DNA of 64,000 bases from Solibacillus silvestris_B (GCF_051967575.1 NZ_JBQCJW010000004.1:62001-126000), one strand, 5' to 3'; shown: positions 52,228-61,187, numbered from the stretch's first letter. Numbers and translations are program-made. The notes: generated from the sequence alone by a model not told the origin.

Positions 52228-53199
52228 TTATTTCACTGGCTGCTTTACAATCGGAGTCCCGTATGAATGGAATGTTTCGATTGTTTTGTTGCCCCATGCC
52301 TGCCCGCGTTTGCGATCTTCTTCCGTCCATGTTACAGGCTCAAAATCTGGATCAAGCACTAAATAGCCGCCCGCGCAAATTTCGATGCGGTTTCCTCCCG
52401 GCTCATACACATATACGAAATATGTTTGGTTAATTGCATGCTTGCTCGGCGCAAATTCGATGAAGACATCTTGATCCACGAACAAGTTTGCCGCTCGTGT
52501 AATGCTTTCAAAATTATCTACCGCTAAAGCCAAATGGTGGAAACGCGCTTTTGCCCCTGTCGCATCTTTTGAATACACAAGCTCGTACGATTTTGCATTT
52601 GTCCGATACCAGACCGCACCACGCTTTCCGCTATCCAAACGGATTTGTTCTGTAAGGCGCATCCCTAAAACGTTTTCAGCAAAGTCGCCGTCCGCATCTG
52701 GATCGGATGACAGGAAATTAATATGGTCCAGATTTTTGACAGCCGCCCCGCGCCCTAAAAACTTTTGATGCTGGTTTTTCAAAGTTGGCTTTAAATGTTC
52801 AGGTGCCGCGTATTTTTCCGTTTCAAAATACAGTTCCATCAGATGGCCGTCCAATCCGCGGAACTGATATGCTTTCCCATGCCCAAAATCCCCGTCGATC
52901 CATTCACCTTTTATGCCAGCTTCTTCAATCTTCTTGACACGGCGCTCCAAAGCTTGCGGACTTTTTACACGGAAAGCTGTATGCCCGACACCTGGTTCCT
53001 CTGATTGCGTTAAAATAATCGAGTACTGTTCATAATCATTCCAGCAACGTAAATATGCTTTTTTTTCTGTGCGCTTCACAATTTCCAGCCCGATGCTTTC
53101 GTAGAAAAAATGAATACTTTCCTCTAGAACAGGGGTTAAAATTTCCACATGCCCGATATGTACAATGTCATCATGCCGTTCCTCAAATATGTCCGTCAT
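52228..53199 (-). CDS. Two-domain VOC extradiol ring-cleavage dioxygenase
   Basis: 323 residues of the type I (vicinal oxygen chelate) extradiol family, with two repeated modules. Iron ligands of the second module are His in LDHINFLSS, His in FHHLALAV and Glu in NRIEICAGG, as in catechol 2,3-dioxygenases. VYVYEPGGNRIEICAGGY is the family signature. Start: the frame extends upstream, but GGAGGTAAAAAT directly precedes ATG at 53199. First gene of the operon and so the probable ring-cleaving step. The substrate is not shown by sequence; with GalB and GalC homologues next door, a gallate-like trihydroxybenzoate is the simplest guess. Known gallate dioxygenases belong to an unrelated LigAB fold. 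Confidence 0.85.
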   Translation of the reverse strand: MTDIFEERHDDIVHIGHVEILTPVLEESIHFFYESIGLEIVKRTEKKAYLRCWNDYEQYSIILTQSEEPGVGHTAFRVKSPQALERRVKKIEEAGIKGEWIDGDFGHGKAYQFRGLDGHLMELYFETEKYAAPEHLKPTLKNQHQKFLGRGAAVKNLDHINFLSSDPDADGDFAENVLGMRLTEQIRLDSGKRGAVWYRTNAKSYELVYSKDATGAKARFHHLALAVDNFESITRAANLFVDQDVFIEFAPSKHAINQTYFVYVYEPGGNRIEICAGGYLVLDPDFEPVTWTEEDRKRGQAWGNKTIETFHSYGTPIVKQPVK

Positions 53200-53214
53200 A
53201 TTTTTACCTCCAAT

Positions 53215-53227
53215 ATTGTTCAACAAT
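53215..53227. promoter_or_regulatory. Putative GntR(FCD) operator at the dioxygenase operon
   Basis: ATTGTT-C-AACAAT is a perfect 13-base palindrome whose core TTGTTCAACAA fits the FCD-type form TNGTNNNACNA. It lies between the predicted start of transcription and the ribosome site. Confidence 0.6.
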
Positions 53228-53238
53228 CTTGTAAATCA

Positions 53239-53268
53239 ATTATAAATTACAATTTTGTTTCTCGTCAA
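53239..53268 (-). promoter_or_regulatory. Sigma-A promoter of the dioxygenase operon
   Basis: On the minus strand TTGACG (53263-53268), an 18-base spacer and a perfect TATAAT (53239-53244). Transcription would begin near 53232, a few bases before the palindrome. Confidence 0.65.
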
Positions 53269-53405
53269 CTATATTTTCAGAAAATTTTAAATTATATATT
53301 AGTATTTTATCGCTGCTTCATGTTCAATACTTTTGAGTGAAAGTTAGATTTTCTTTTACAAAACTTTGGTATTATAAGTTTTTTAAAAAGGAAAACTCTC
53401 TTCTA

Positions 53406-53434
53406 TTGACTTTGGATAAATGAATTTTTAGAAT
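53406..53434 (+). promoter_or_regulatory. Sigma-A promoter of the MFS gene
   Basis: TTGACT (53406-53411), a 17-base spacer and TAGAAT (53429-53434). Transcription would start near 53441, inside the second palindrome. Confidence 0.65.
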
Positions 53435-53437
53435 GGT

Positions 53438-53450
53438 ATTGTTCAACAAA
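53438..53450. promoter_or_regulatory. Putative GntR(FCD) operator at the MFS gene
   Basis: ATTGTTCAACAAA shares 12 of 13 bases with the palindrome at 53215-53227, with the same TTGTTCAACAA core, and overlaps the predicted start of transcription. Confidence 0.6.
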
Positions 53451-53472
53451 ATTGTTTATCGGAAGTGTTGAT

Positions 53473-54612
53473 ATGCCATTTTACTTTATTATTTTTTTAA
53501 CATTGCTCTTTCAAATTGCCTTAAAGGGAAATATTCTTTTAGTGTCGCTATACGCGTTGCATTTACACGCAAGCCTGTCCTTTTTAGGGGTTATTATCGC
53601 TGCGGGGTCTTTATTTCCAATGTTTTTGGCTTCTATTGCAGGGCGCTTATCTGATCGCATGTCATTGAATTTACTATTGATGGTCGGGATGACGGGTAGC
53701 GGAATATCACTAATCGCCATCTATTTTTCGGCGGAAAGTTTATGGGTGCTGCTATGCATTCAATTATTGTTCGGGCTTTTCCAGATTATTACGGTCGTCA
53801 GCAGCCAAAATCTTGTCGGGGTGCTGAGCAATGAGGAAACAAGGACGAAAAACTATGGTGCCTATACATTGAGTGTATCGATTGCAAATTTTATCGGTCC
53901 TTTATTGGTCGGCTTCGTTATTGATTCAGTCGATTATGCTGTTGCTTATTTTATGCTGGGAATTTTTGCGTTCGTGCCCGGGGTGCTGTTTTTGTTCATC
54001 CCGATAAAGTCTGCCATGCAAGAGAGGAAAGCAAGGGAAACAAATGCAAATTTCCTGCAATTGTTGATGCATAAAAACTTGCGTACTGTATTTATTACAA
54101 GCGGGATTATTTTAACGGCTGTCGGATTATTTGAATTTTATTTTCCGATTTACGCAAATACGATCGGCTTGTCTCCATCTGTCATTGGGATGCTCGTAGG
54201 GGCAAACGCCTTGGCCTTCATTATTAGTCGTTTATTAATGAACCGATTGCAGCGGAAATATGCGCCAGTGCAAATACTTGGCAGCTGTTTACTCATTGCG
54301 GGCGGGGGATTTTTTTTATTGCCCTTTTTCAGCTCGATTCCGATGCTGGGGCTTATTTCCTTTGTAATGGGGCTTGGGCTTGGATGCTGCCAGCCGCTGT
54401 CAATTGTGATGGCCTATAACGCTTCGCCATCCGGGCATACAGGGGAGGTGCTAGGTATTCGTCTCACTGTGAATAAAGCGGTACAATTCGCTGTCCCCAT
54501 TGTATTCGGGAGCATCAGCTTTGTCGGTTTTTTCCCGATTTTTTGGATGAATTCCATACTGCTAGTGTGCAGCAGCGGCTCTTTGCTTCAATGGTTACGC
54601 CGCACCCCTTAA
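53473..54612 (+). CDS. Major facilitator superfamily transporter, divergent from the catabolic operon
   Basis: 379 residues with about 12 membrane helices. The loop after helix 2 shows MFLASIAGRLSDRMSLNLLL, the MFS motif A region. The frame begins further upstream at a TTG, but ATG at 53473 with GGAAG 7 bases upstream is preferred. It shares the operator palindrome with the divergent dioxygenase operon, so it is probably induced with it and may import a related compound or export an intermediate. The substrate is inferred only from context. Confidence 0.82.
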   Translation: MPFYFIIFLTLLFQIALKGNILLVSLYALHLHASLSFLGVIIAAGSLFPMFLASIAGRLSDRMSLNLLLMVGMTGSGISLIAIYFSAESLWVLLCIQLLFGLFQIITVVSSQNLVGVLSNEETRTKNYGAYTLSVSIANFIGPLLVGFVIDSVDYAVAYFMLGIFAFVPGVLFLFIPIKSAMQERKARETNANFLQLLMHKNLRTVFITSGIILTAVGLFEFYFPIYANTIGLSPSVIGMLVGANALAFIISRLLMNRLQRKYAPVQILGSCLLIAGGGFFLLPFFSSIPMLGLISFVMGLGLGCCQPLSIVMAYNASPSGHTGEVLGIRLTVNKAVQFAVPIVFGSISFVGFFPIFWMNSILLVCSSGSLLQWLRRTP

Positions 54613-54627
54613 AACTTTCGCCAATGA

Positions 54628-54695
54628 AAAAGCCGCATAGTCGAAATAATCTCCCCTTATTCGGAAGGCCATTTCAATTATGCGGCTCTCTTTTT
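54628..54695. terminator. Bidirectional terminator between MFS gene and scoB
   Basis: Long stem AGCCGCATA...GAAAT with ATTTC...TATGCGGCT (3-base internal mismatch), A-run on the left and T-run on the right. Confidence 0.75.
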
Positions 54696-54696
54696 C

Positions 54697-55329
54697 CTAT
54701 AGCTTCACTTCAAACTTCGCCTCTGTTTTTTCCTGCACTTCCTCTAATGTGACACCTTCTTGAAGCTCTACCAATGCCATGCTCCCATCATTAAAGTCGA
54801 ATACCGCCAAATCGGTAATTAAGCGATGAACAACACCTTTTCCAGTCAGGGGCAATGTACATTCGCCCTTTACTTTGGATTCGCCGTATTTGTTCGTATG
54901 CTCCATAATGACGATCACTTTTTTGGCGCCGACGACTAGATCCATTGCGCCGCCCATGCCTTTCACCACTTTTCCCGGAATCATCCAATTGGCGAGGTCA
55001 CCTTGCTCCGAAACCTCCATACCGCCGAGTATCGCCAAATCGATGTGCCCCCCGCGAATCATCGCAAAGCTTTCCGCACTGTCGAAAAATGAGGCGCCCT
55101 GTTTTACCGTCACTGTTTCTTTGCCTGCATTGATTAAATCCGCATCCACCTCCGCCTCTGTCGGGTACGGTCCAATGCCAAGAAGTCCGTTTTCCGACTG
55201 CAGCATCACTTTATAATGCGCCGGAATCTCATTTGCAATAAGTGTCGGCATGCCGATCCCCAAATTCACATACATGCCATCTTCAATTTCCTTCACTGCC
55301 CGTCGAATGATTTTTAAGCGTGCATCCAT
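54697..55329 (-). CDS. scoB: 3-oxoacid CoA-transferase subunit B
   Basis: 210 residues of the CoA-transferase I fold. The catalytic glutamate is in MLQSENGLLGIGPYP, and GMYVNLGIGMPTLIAN and GGMEVSEQGDLANWMIPGK are typical of subunit B. It works with the subunit encoded just upstream to move CoA from succinyl-CoA to acetoacetate or a similar 3-oxo acid. The start shares one base with the stop of scoA, so they are coupled. Ends at the terminator shared with the MFS gene. Confidence 0.9.
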   Translation of the reverse strand: MDARLKIIRRAVKEIEDGMYVNLGIGMPTLIANEIPAHYKVMLQSENGLLGIGPYPTEAEVDADLINAGKETVTVKQGASFFDSAESFAMIRGGHIDLAILGGMEVSEQGDLANWMIPGKVVKGMGGAMDLVVGAKKVIVIMEHTNKYGESKVKGECTLPLTGKGVVHRLITDLAVFDFNDGSMALVELQEGVTLEEVQEKTEAKFEVKL

Positions 55330-56033
55330 TATGCTTCCTCCCTTACGATTCGGCGTTCAATGCGTTTTTCGAATGTTTCGCTATGTACAATATGCTGCAC
55401 ATAAATGCCCGGCAGATGAATTTCGTCCGGATCAAGCTCACCGACTTCGACAAGCTGTTCCACTTCGACAATCGTCACTTTGCCCGCAGCCGCGCAAAGC
55501 GGATTGAAGTTGCGCGATGTTTTGCGGAATACGAGATTTCCCGAGCGATCGGCCTTCCACGCTTTTACAAGGGCAAAATCGCCTGTAATCGCACGCTCAA
55601 GCAAATATTCCTTCCCATCGAACTCCTTTACATCTTTCCCCTCCGCTATCGGAGTTCCGACACCTGTTGCTGTATAAAATGCCGGGATGCCTGCACCCCC
55701 TGCACGAATACGTTCAGCCAATGTTCCTTGCGGGGTTAGTTCCACTTCGAGTTCGCCATTCAAATATTGCTGTTCAAATGTTTTATTTTCCCCTACGTAC
55801 GAGGCGATGATTTTCGTAATCTGTTTGTCCTGCAAAAGAATGCCCAGCCCGAAATCATCTACCCCGCAATTATTGCTGACAACCGTCAGATTTTTTGTCC
55901 CTTTATCCTTTACGGCTTGAATCAGGTTTTCCGGGATGCCGCATACTCCGAAGCCCCCGACTAATAATACAGCTCCATCGTCAATCTCTTGAATTGCCTG
56001 CTGCACAGAAGCTACTACTTTGTCCATCCTCAT
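55329..56033 (-). CDS. scoA: 3-oxoacid CoA-transferase subunit A
   Basis: 234 residues with the CoA-binding GGFGVCGIPENLI glycine-rich loop, FYTATGVGTPIAEGKDV and DFALVKAWKADRSGNLVF. It forms a heterodimer or tetramer with ScoB. In this spot, next to an aromatic-acid cluster, a 3-oxoadipate CoA-transferase role is possible but the pair has no TTGTTCAACAA site, so a general acetoacetate role is as likely. Either ATG at 56033 or the one two codons later may be used; the second has better spacing to AAAGGGG. Confidence 0.9.
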   Translation of the reverse strand: MRMDKVVASVQQAIQEIDDGAVLLVGGFGVCGIPENLIQAVKDKGTKNLTVVSNNCGVDDFGLGILLQDKQITKIIASYVGENKTFEQQYLNGELEVELTPQGTLAERIRAGGAGIPAFYTATGVGTPIAEGKDVKEFDGKEYLLERAITGDFALVKAWKADRSGNLVFRKTSRNFNPLCAAAGKVTIVEVEQLVEVGELDPDEIHLPGIYVQHIVHSETFEKRIERRIVREEA

Positions 56034-56116
56034 TATCCCCTTTCACACTCATACAAAATATTCTACAAAAATGCAAAATTCCCTCCAAAAACCTAAAATT
56101 CCGTTTCCGATTCAAA

Positions 56117-56152
56117 AAGGAACCGCGGCTGATTGATTCACAGCCCGGTTCC
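56117..56152 (-). terminator. Terminator of the stress-protein gene
   Basis: GGAACCG-CGGCTG pairs with CAGCC-CGGTTCC, followed by a T-run on the minus strand. Confidence 0.8.
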
Positions 56153-56162
56153 ATCGTCTCTA

Positions 56163-56780
56163 TTACACATGCGGTCCTTGATAAATATTCAGTTCCTTTG
56201 TTTTTGGGTCACGAACATAGCGCTGGTTATCCTTCAATGGAATTTCATCGGATTCCGCCACATCATCCCCGCGGCCAAACTCCCCAGCGACCCCCATATT
56301 CGGCACATATTCGAACTGTCTCCTTTGCTGAAACGGTACAGGGCGTTCTTCTTTAACATCCCAGCGAATCAAATTCGATGGATTCGAACGATTCGTAATC
56401 CAATTGTAAAGTGTATGACCTGTCCATTCTTCCTCATTAAACGGGTCTCTTCCCGTTATAAGCAATTTGCCGCCGCTTTGAATAATCGCTTCATATTCAA
56501 GGCGTTCATTATGCGGCAAATTCAGGCGGCGCAGCTTTTCCTCAATAGGCGATTCCTTTTTGAACAAATTTTTAAGAAAACCGAAAATCCCGTTTGACGT
56601 CACAAGCGTAATTTGCTGGTCGCGCCCCAATGAATGGAATTCGTCCACATCTTTTGTCAATACATAAATATTCGTGCGGTCCAGCACATTGTCCGGCTCA
56701 CGCAATTCCTGGAGTTTTTCTAGCAATTCTCGTTTAGAATAGGCGACATCAATCGTCTGTTTTGGTTCATTGCGAAACAT
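56163..56780 (-). CDS. General stress protein with YflT-type N-terminal domain
   Basis: 205 residues. The first about 90 residues (SKRELLEKLQELREPDNVLD, TNIYVLTKDVDEFHSLGR) match the general stress protein 17M/YflT domain, an alpha-beta unit seen in SigB-dependent stress proteins; the rest is polar, rich in Arg, Glu and Pro and probably flexible. The frame runs further upstream. ATG at 56780 is preferred because GGAGGG lies 6 bases before it, whereas the ATG at 56786 directly abuts that site. Role unknown beyond stress response. Confidence 0.75.
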   Translation of the reverse strand: MFRNEPKQTIDVAYSKRELLEKLQELREPDNVLDRTNIYVLTKDVDEFHSLGRDQQITLVTSNGIFGFLKNLFKKESPIEEKLRRLNLPHNERLEYEAIIQSGGKLLITGRDPFNEEEWTGHTLYNWITNRSNPSNLIRWDVKEERPVPFQQRRQFEYVPNMGVAGEFGRGDDVAESDEIPLKDNQRYVRDPKTKELNIYQGPHV

Positions 56781-56977
56781 TTGCATCCCTCCATTAAAAT
56801 ATTCGTAGTAACCTTTTCCCTTTCTTATTAACATAAAACATCACCTGAAGCCTCATGCTGTCATTGCCGTAAGTTGCGGTTATTTAGCTACTCTTCATTA
56901 AAGCCAGCTTCACTTTTAGCTCACCTGCTTTACGATATGTTGTCCGGGCATAAACATATGCATTTCATGGCCAAAAC

Positions 56978-57008
56978 TAAAAAGAGCTGCCGCTAGTCAC
57001 GGCAACTC
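56978..57008 (-). terminator. Terminator of the Cache chemoreceptor gene
   Basis: GAGCTGCCG pairs with CGGCAACTC (one mismatch), followed by a T-run on the minus strand. Confidence 0.75.
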
Positions 57009-57031
57009 CCTTTCGCATCAATGATTGCTCA

Positions 57032-59005
57032 TTAAATTTTATATTCTTTTACGATTTTATGCAGCTTGTCGGCAAGTTCTGCCAGCTGCTCTGTTGTAGC
57101 AGCAACATTTTTCATCGTCGCGCTCGTTTCAAAAACGGTGGCAGTCGTTTCTTCTACACTTGCCGTTGTTTCCTCCGTAATGGCGGAGATTTCCTGCATG
57201 GAATCATTGATTTCTTGTCCTTCATTGCTCATCAATTGTAATTGAACAAGGACTTGCTTCATAAACTGATTCATTTGCAAAACAGATTGCTCGATTTCCC
57301 TAAACGTTTCGGCTGTATCAGAAAGCTGTGACGAACCGGTTTCAATTGTCGTGAAGCCTAGCTGCAGCGAATCACTTAACTCATGCGTACCATGTTGGAT
57401 TGTCGCAACGATCGCCGTGATTTCTGTCACCGAATTGGCCACTTGTTCAGCAAGCTTGCGTACTTCCTCTGCAACGACAGCAAATCCTTTTCCATGCTCC
57501 CCTGCACGCGCTGCTTCAATCGAGGCGTTCAATGCAAGTAAGTTCGTTTGATTGGCCACATCCTCGATAATCTTTACGAACGATGTAATTTGGCCGACAC
57601 GCTCGCCTAAGCCGTCCATTTTGGCGATTGCCGCATGCATCATGCCGCGGATCTGCTGCATTTGCCCATTGGAAGTTTGCATCATTTCCGTGCCTTGCGA
57701 TGAAAGGGAAAGCACATTTTGCGACAATGATTCAAGCTTTGTCCCTTGTTCGGTCGTTTCCTTCAAGTTCCGCGAAAACTCGGTAACCGTTTCAGATACT
57801 TCCGCAATTTCATTCGTTTGTGTTTCGATGCCTCGCGATAAAGTTTCCATCGTTGCCGCAATCGCTTGGGCGCCGTTCGATACTTCGTTTGTCGATTGGG
57901 CAAGCATCACGCTTTGTGATGTTACACTATTAGAAGCATGCGAAACTTCCGCGATTGTTTCATGCAAATGCTCCTGCATCACTTTCATATCGGTCATCAG
58001 CTGTCCGATTTCATCACGGCGATTATGATTTTCCATATGCTGTGTTAAATCCCCTTCACTTAGCACATGCATCAGTTTCGATGTATGTATGATCGGCTTT
58101 GTTAATGTACGGCTGAAGAACAGTGCGACAATTACAGCGAGAACAAGCGTTGTTATCAGAATAAATGCCCCCATATTAATCATGGCTGACATAGCGGATT
58201 GCGTCTTTGCAATATTTTGCACAAGATGCAATCCCCCGATAACCGAAGCCGCCGTCGGATCTTTTAACGGTAAAAAGCTTTCGACAATCTCTTTCTCTTC
58301 ATTTTTTATTCGTGTCGCTTCCCCATCCAATACTTTGGAAATCGCCTTACCTGAAAATTGTACACCGATGTTGGCCTTTTCGGATGATTGCACAATTTCT
58401 CCATTCGTATTGAGCAGCTGCAGCCCTATGTTCGGAAACATATTTTGGATAGCTGCCACAAACTCATTGCCGATGCCAAGCTGTAATGTCCCGAGCACCC
58501 GCCCATTCACTTCAATCGGCGCAAACGCTCTCACCGCAAGACCGCTCGAGCCATACTCAAAGCCGCTGAAGGCATTTCCTTGCAGCGCACCTTGTATTGC
58601 TGCAATGTCTGATTTATCGTCTCCATATTTAGATGGATTATGGCCTCTTAAATGCACGATTCCATTTGCATCGCCAATTTCCAAAATAGCTAGCTGATGC
58701 TCTGTGCTCAGTTTGTTGAACAGAGCCTCCCCGGTAGATCCCAAGGAATCCCGGTCCGTATCCAAGAGCAATTGCTGCACTTCCGCATCTTGCGCATACA
58801 ACTCAGCTAAATATTGCAAATCCGCGGCAGTCTGCTCAAAATATTTGGATACGGAATGTTCTATTTCATTTTGTTGATTGAATTGCACTTCTTCAAAGCT
58901 GTTGAATGTTGCATAGTAATTGTACGTAACCGTAGCAAGAACAGGAATAATTCCAACTAATAATAAAATGATCATTAGTGGAGTCTTTAAACTTTTATAG
59001 CGCAT
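57032..59005 (-). CDS. Methyl-accepting chemotaxis protein with dCache sensor
   Basis: 657 residues. A membrane helix (about 9-30), an extracytoplasmic double-Cache domain (about 35-270; the FSGFEYGSSGLAVRAFAPIE and LGTLQLGIG segments are Cache-like), a second helix (about 275-297), HAMP, and the signalling domain with NLLALNASIEAARAGEHGKG. It senses a small organic ligand, often an amino or carboxylic acid, and signals to CheA. No CheR-binding pentapeptide. Proximity to the catabolic cluster makes an aromatic or organic acid a possible ligand, but nothing proves it. Confidence 0.93.
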   Translation of the reverse strand: MRYKSLKTPLMIILLLVGIIPVLATVTYNYYATFNSFEEVQFNQQNEIEHSVSKYFEQTAADLQYLAELYAQDAEVQQLLLDTDRDSLGSTGEALFNKLSTEHQLAILEIGDANGIVHLRGHNPSKYGDDKSDIAAIQGALQGNAFSGFEYGSSGLAVRAFAPIEVNGRVLGTLQLGIGNEFVAAIQNMFPNIGLQLLNTNGEIVQSSEKANIGVQFSGKAISKVLDGEATRIKNEEKEIVESFLPLKDPTAASVIGGLHLVQNIAKTQSAMSAMINMGAFILITTLVLAVIVALFFSRTLTKPIIHTSKLMHVLSEGDLTQHMENHNRRDEIGQLMTDMKVMQEHLHETIAEVSHASNSVTSQSVMLAQSTNEVSNGAQAIAATMETLSRGIETQTNEIAEVSETVTEFSRNLKETTEQGTKLESLSQNVLSLSSQGTEMMQTSNGQMQQIRGMMHAAIAKMDGLGERVGQITSFVKIIEDVANQTNLLALNASIEAARAGEHGKGFAVVAEEVRKLAEQVANSVTEITAIVATIQHGTHELSDSLQLGFTTIETGSSQLSDTAETFREIEQSVLQMNQFMKQVLVQLQLMSNEGQEINDSMQEISAITEETTASVEETTATVFETSATMKNVAATTEQLAELADKLHKIVKEYKI

Positions 59006-59208
59006 ACTAACTCCTTTTTGTAAATTTCCTTATATGAGTCCCGGAAATAATCCCTTATATATTATTTTCTTCATATAACTGTCATTTTATTATTTAATTA
59101 TATCATTTTCAATTTATATGCAAATTTTGTATATTCATAAACAAAGGTTTCCAGTAAAAATAGGATTAAACCGTTCATTTAATCGCTTTTTTGATATAAA
59201 GTAAACAG
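59006..59208. other. AT-rich upstream region of the Cache chemoreceptor
   Basis: About 200 AT-rich bases between the receptor start and repeat copy D. It holds the receptor promoter, which I could not place with confidence. Confidence 0.3.
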
Positions 59209-60003
59209 TACAAAAGCAATAAAGCATCCATCCAGCTCCGACAGACAATGTAGGTTCCGAGACAAAAGTAAACGTTCCTCCACTTTTTCATTGCTTTTCT
59301 ATTGCAGAAGTCGCTAAAAATTCGTTTTCTTTATTAAGGGCTTCGGCTTCCATTTCAATTAGCAGTTTCTTTATTGGCGCTGAAATCGGTTCTGTTTCTT
59401 CAAGAAATATGCCTGTATATTATATTCGTCTGTAGAAACTCCCCGGGGAAATTTAGGTATATTTTAAGCGAAGCGGTAAGAGGGTGACGGAAAAAAGAGA
59501 GGCTGATTTCCGCTATTTAAGATGAAGGAGGCTGATATTACCCGTTGAGAGAGCAGTTTAAGTGCCATTCCTATGAATAAGTTGAATAGACGGAAAAATT
59601 CCCCTTATTAAAAAAACACAATCAAAAATAACTTATATAGACGGAGAAATTCCGCCTATTAACCTGAAAAACATGAAAATGGAGAGTTTTTCTTCGGATA
59701 AACGGAAAATCTCCGCTTATTTCCCCCTAAACGAGCCCCATCGCGCAAATAATCGGAAAATCTCTGCCTATTTCTCTCCATCACTTAATCAAGATTCAGA
59801 ATCCCTATCAGTAAATGTGAACGAGAAGGGGCTTTTATTAAAAATTAAATGCAATTTTAAATGACCGCAGTTTTTCAGCGCCGTCCTGTTGCACGGAGAA
59901 GCCCTATAGTGCAAGGATTTGGCGCGATTTGCCGGACGGGGACAGCACTTTCCTGCAAAGACATCCCCAATGCCACCATTTGTAGTTTACTGGTTAATAA
60001 AAA
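59209..60003 (+). repeat. Long interspersed palindrome-rich repeat, copy D
   Basis: Same plan as copies A and B. An ACAAAAGTAAACGTT zone lies near 59261-59280 and the CCCCGGGGAAAT block near 59442. Four palindromes lie at 59584-59609, 59636-59660, 59696-59722 and 59747-59773. The right part has TTTTTCAGCGCCG, TTGGCGCGATTTGCCGG and GGGGACAGCACT. It ends at the A-run that forms the T-tract of the nitroreductase terminator. The copy is complete, without nested insertions. Confidence 0.85.
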
Positions 60004-60037
60004 AAATGCATGAGAAAACGATTGTTTCATCATGCAT
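60000..60037 (-). terminator. Terminator of the nitroreductase gene
   Basis: ATGCATGA pairs with TCATGCAT around an inner GAAAAC/TGTTTC stem. The minus-strand T-run is also the edge of repeat copy D. Confidence 0.75.
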
Positions 60038-60047
60038 CCCATTATTA

Positions 60048-60611
60048 TTAGTTACCGAACTCTGTCACGAAATCCGCAAGTTCTTTGCGTTCCTTTCGTT
60101 TCGCTTCTTCATCAAAATATCCGAATTGCAGCATGGAAATCACGCGTTCATTTGGCTGTGCGTTCAATGCTTCCCGGAATTTCGGATTGTCGAGAAAGCC
60201 CGGTGTTTTCCAGCATGTACCGATGCCCTTCTCCCATGCCAGCAGCTGTACATTTTGCAAATAGCAGGATGCTGCAGCATAATCCTCCAAGCGCTCTTTT
60301 TGACGCATATCCTCCGTCACTAAAACGAACGCATAGGCACCCGCTAATGTAAACTTTTGCATTTGGGCGGCAAGTGTCTCTTCTGAAAGCTCCTGCCACT
60401 TAGGAATTGCGAACTCGCGAAGCAGCTCGTGCACTTTCGGCAGTTGTTCGCCCGCACCTACCACAACGCGCCAAGGCTGGCGATTGCCGTGATTCGGTGC
60501 CCATTTTGCAACATCCAGAATTTCGAATACTGCTTGCTTGTCAACTTGCCGGCCATTAAATTTTTTTATGGAGCGACGTTGTAAAATTGCTTCTTTTACT
60601 GATAATGTCAT
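60048..60611 (-). CDS. Nitroreductase family protein
   Basis: 187 residues of the FMN-dependent nitroreductase fold. RRSIKKFNGRQVD carries the N-terminal Arg residues that bind FMN phosphate, APNHGNRQPWRVVVG is the next FMN contact, and AWEKGIGTCWKTPGFLDN the C-terminal one. It likely reduces nitro compounds, quinones or flavins with NAD(P)H. Start: an upstream TTG is only 3 bases from AAGGAGGG, so ATG at 60611 is preferred. Confidence 0.88.
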   Translation of the reverse strand: MTLSVKEAILQRRSIKKFNGRQVDKQAVFEILDVAKWAPNHGNRQPWRVVVGAGEQLPKVHELLREFAIPKWQELSEETLAAQMQKFTLAGAYAFVLVTEDMRQKERLEDYAAASCYLQNVQLLAWEKGIGTCWKTPGFLDNPKFREALNAQPNERVISMLQFGYFDEEAKRKERKELADFVTEFGN

Positions 60612-60689
60612 CGACAAACCCTCCTTCTATTACTAGTAATACATTAGCATGAATTTTCGATATTTAATATATGGCAATCATTATTTGCC

Positions 60690-61187
60690 TCAAAATTCAT
60701 CCGCAATATGATAAAAATAATAGCGCATTTGCGGCGTATACGCAGTCGAGTCCAAATACGTATATTCACGGTTGATGCTGTTGGATGTATGGGCATTTAC
60801 ATACGGGATCCCATTTTCAATCCGTGTCACTATTGTGCTGTGATCAATACGCCCATCTCCAGCAAAATCATAAAAAATGACATCCCCCAGCTGCAGTTCC
60901 TCCGCGGAATTCACCCTTGTCGCCTGCAGACCACGCGTGGATGTTTCCAAATACCAGCGAAGCGAATGCGCGACAGACCAGCTAAAACTCCAGCGCTCAT
61001 TCAACCCGAGCATCCACCAGCCTTGCCCTCGGTTCGGTGCCCCGCGCATTGGCGCCCCCCCCGCGTACAAGCATTGCGAAATAAAATTCGTGCAGTCATC
61101 CTGGAATACAGGGAACTCGGGATTGAAGCTGTCCCACCACCTATTTGCATAAGCAACGGCGGCCATCCGATTATAGTATATAGGCAA
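60690..61187 (-). CDS. Amidase-domain (PF12671-type) protein
   Basis: 165 residues from a TTG start (AAAAGGAG 7 bases upstream). DDCTNFISQCLYAGG holds the catalytic cysteine and GRIDHSTIVTRIENG the histidine of the papain-like amidase_6 domain, with LQLGDVIFYDF between them, as in NlpC/P60-related folds. No signal peptide is evident, so it may act inside the cell or in the forespore. Related Bacillus proteins are sporulation-linked; no such evidence is visible here. Confidence 0.8.
   Translation of the reverse strand: MPIYYNRMAAVAYANRWWDSFNPEFPVFQDDCTNFISQCLYAGGAPMRGAPNRGQGWWMLGLNERWSFSWSVAHSLRWYLETSTRGLQATRVNSAEELQLGDVIFYDFAGDGRIDHSTIVTRIENGIPYVNAHTSNSINREYTYLDSTAYTPQMRYYFYHIADEF

Noticed and set aside
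53239..53450. scoAB as part of the same FCD-GntR regulon
   Set aside because: No TTGTTCAACAA-like site is visible upstream of scoA, and a terminator separates scoB from the MFS gene.
54640..54666. AATAATCTCCCCTTATTCGG in the MFS/scoB terminator as a stray unit of the palindrome repeat
   Set aside because: It lacks the paired CGGA/TCCG core and is explained as the loop of the terminator hairpin.
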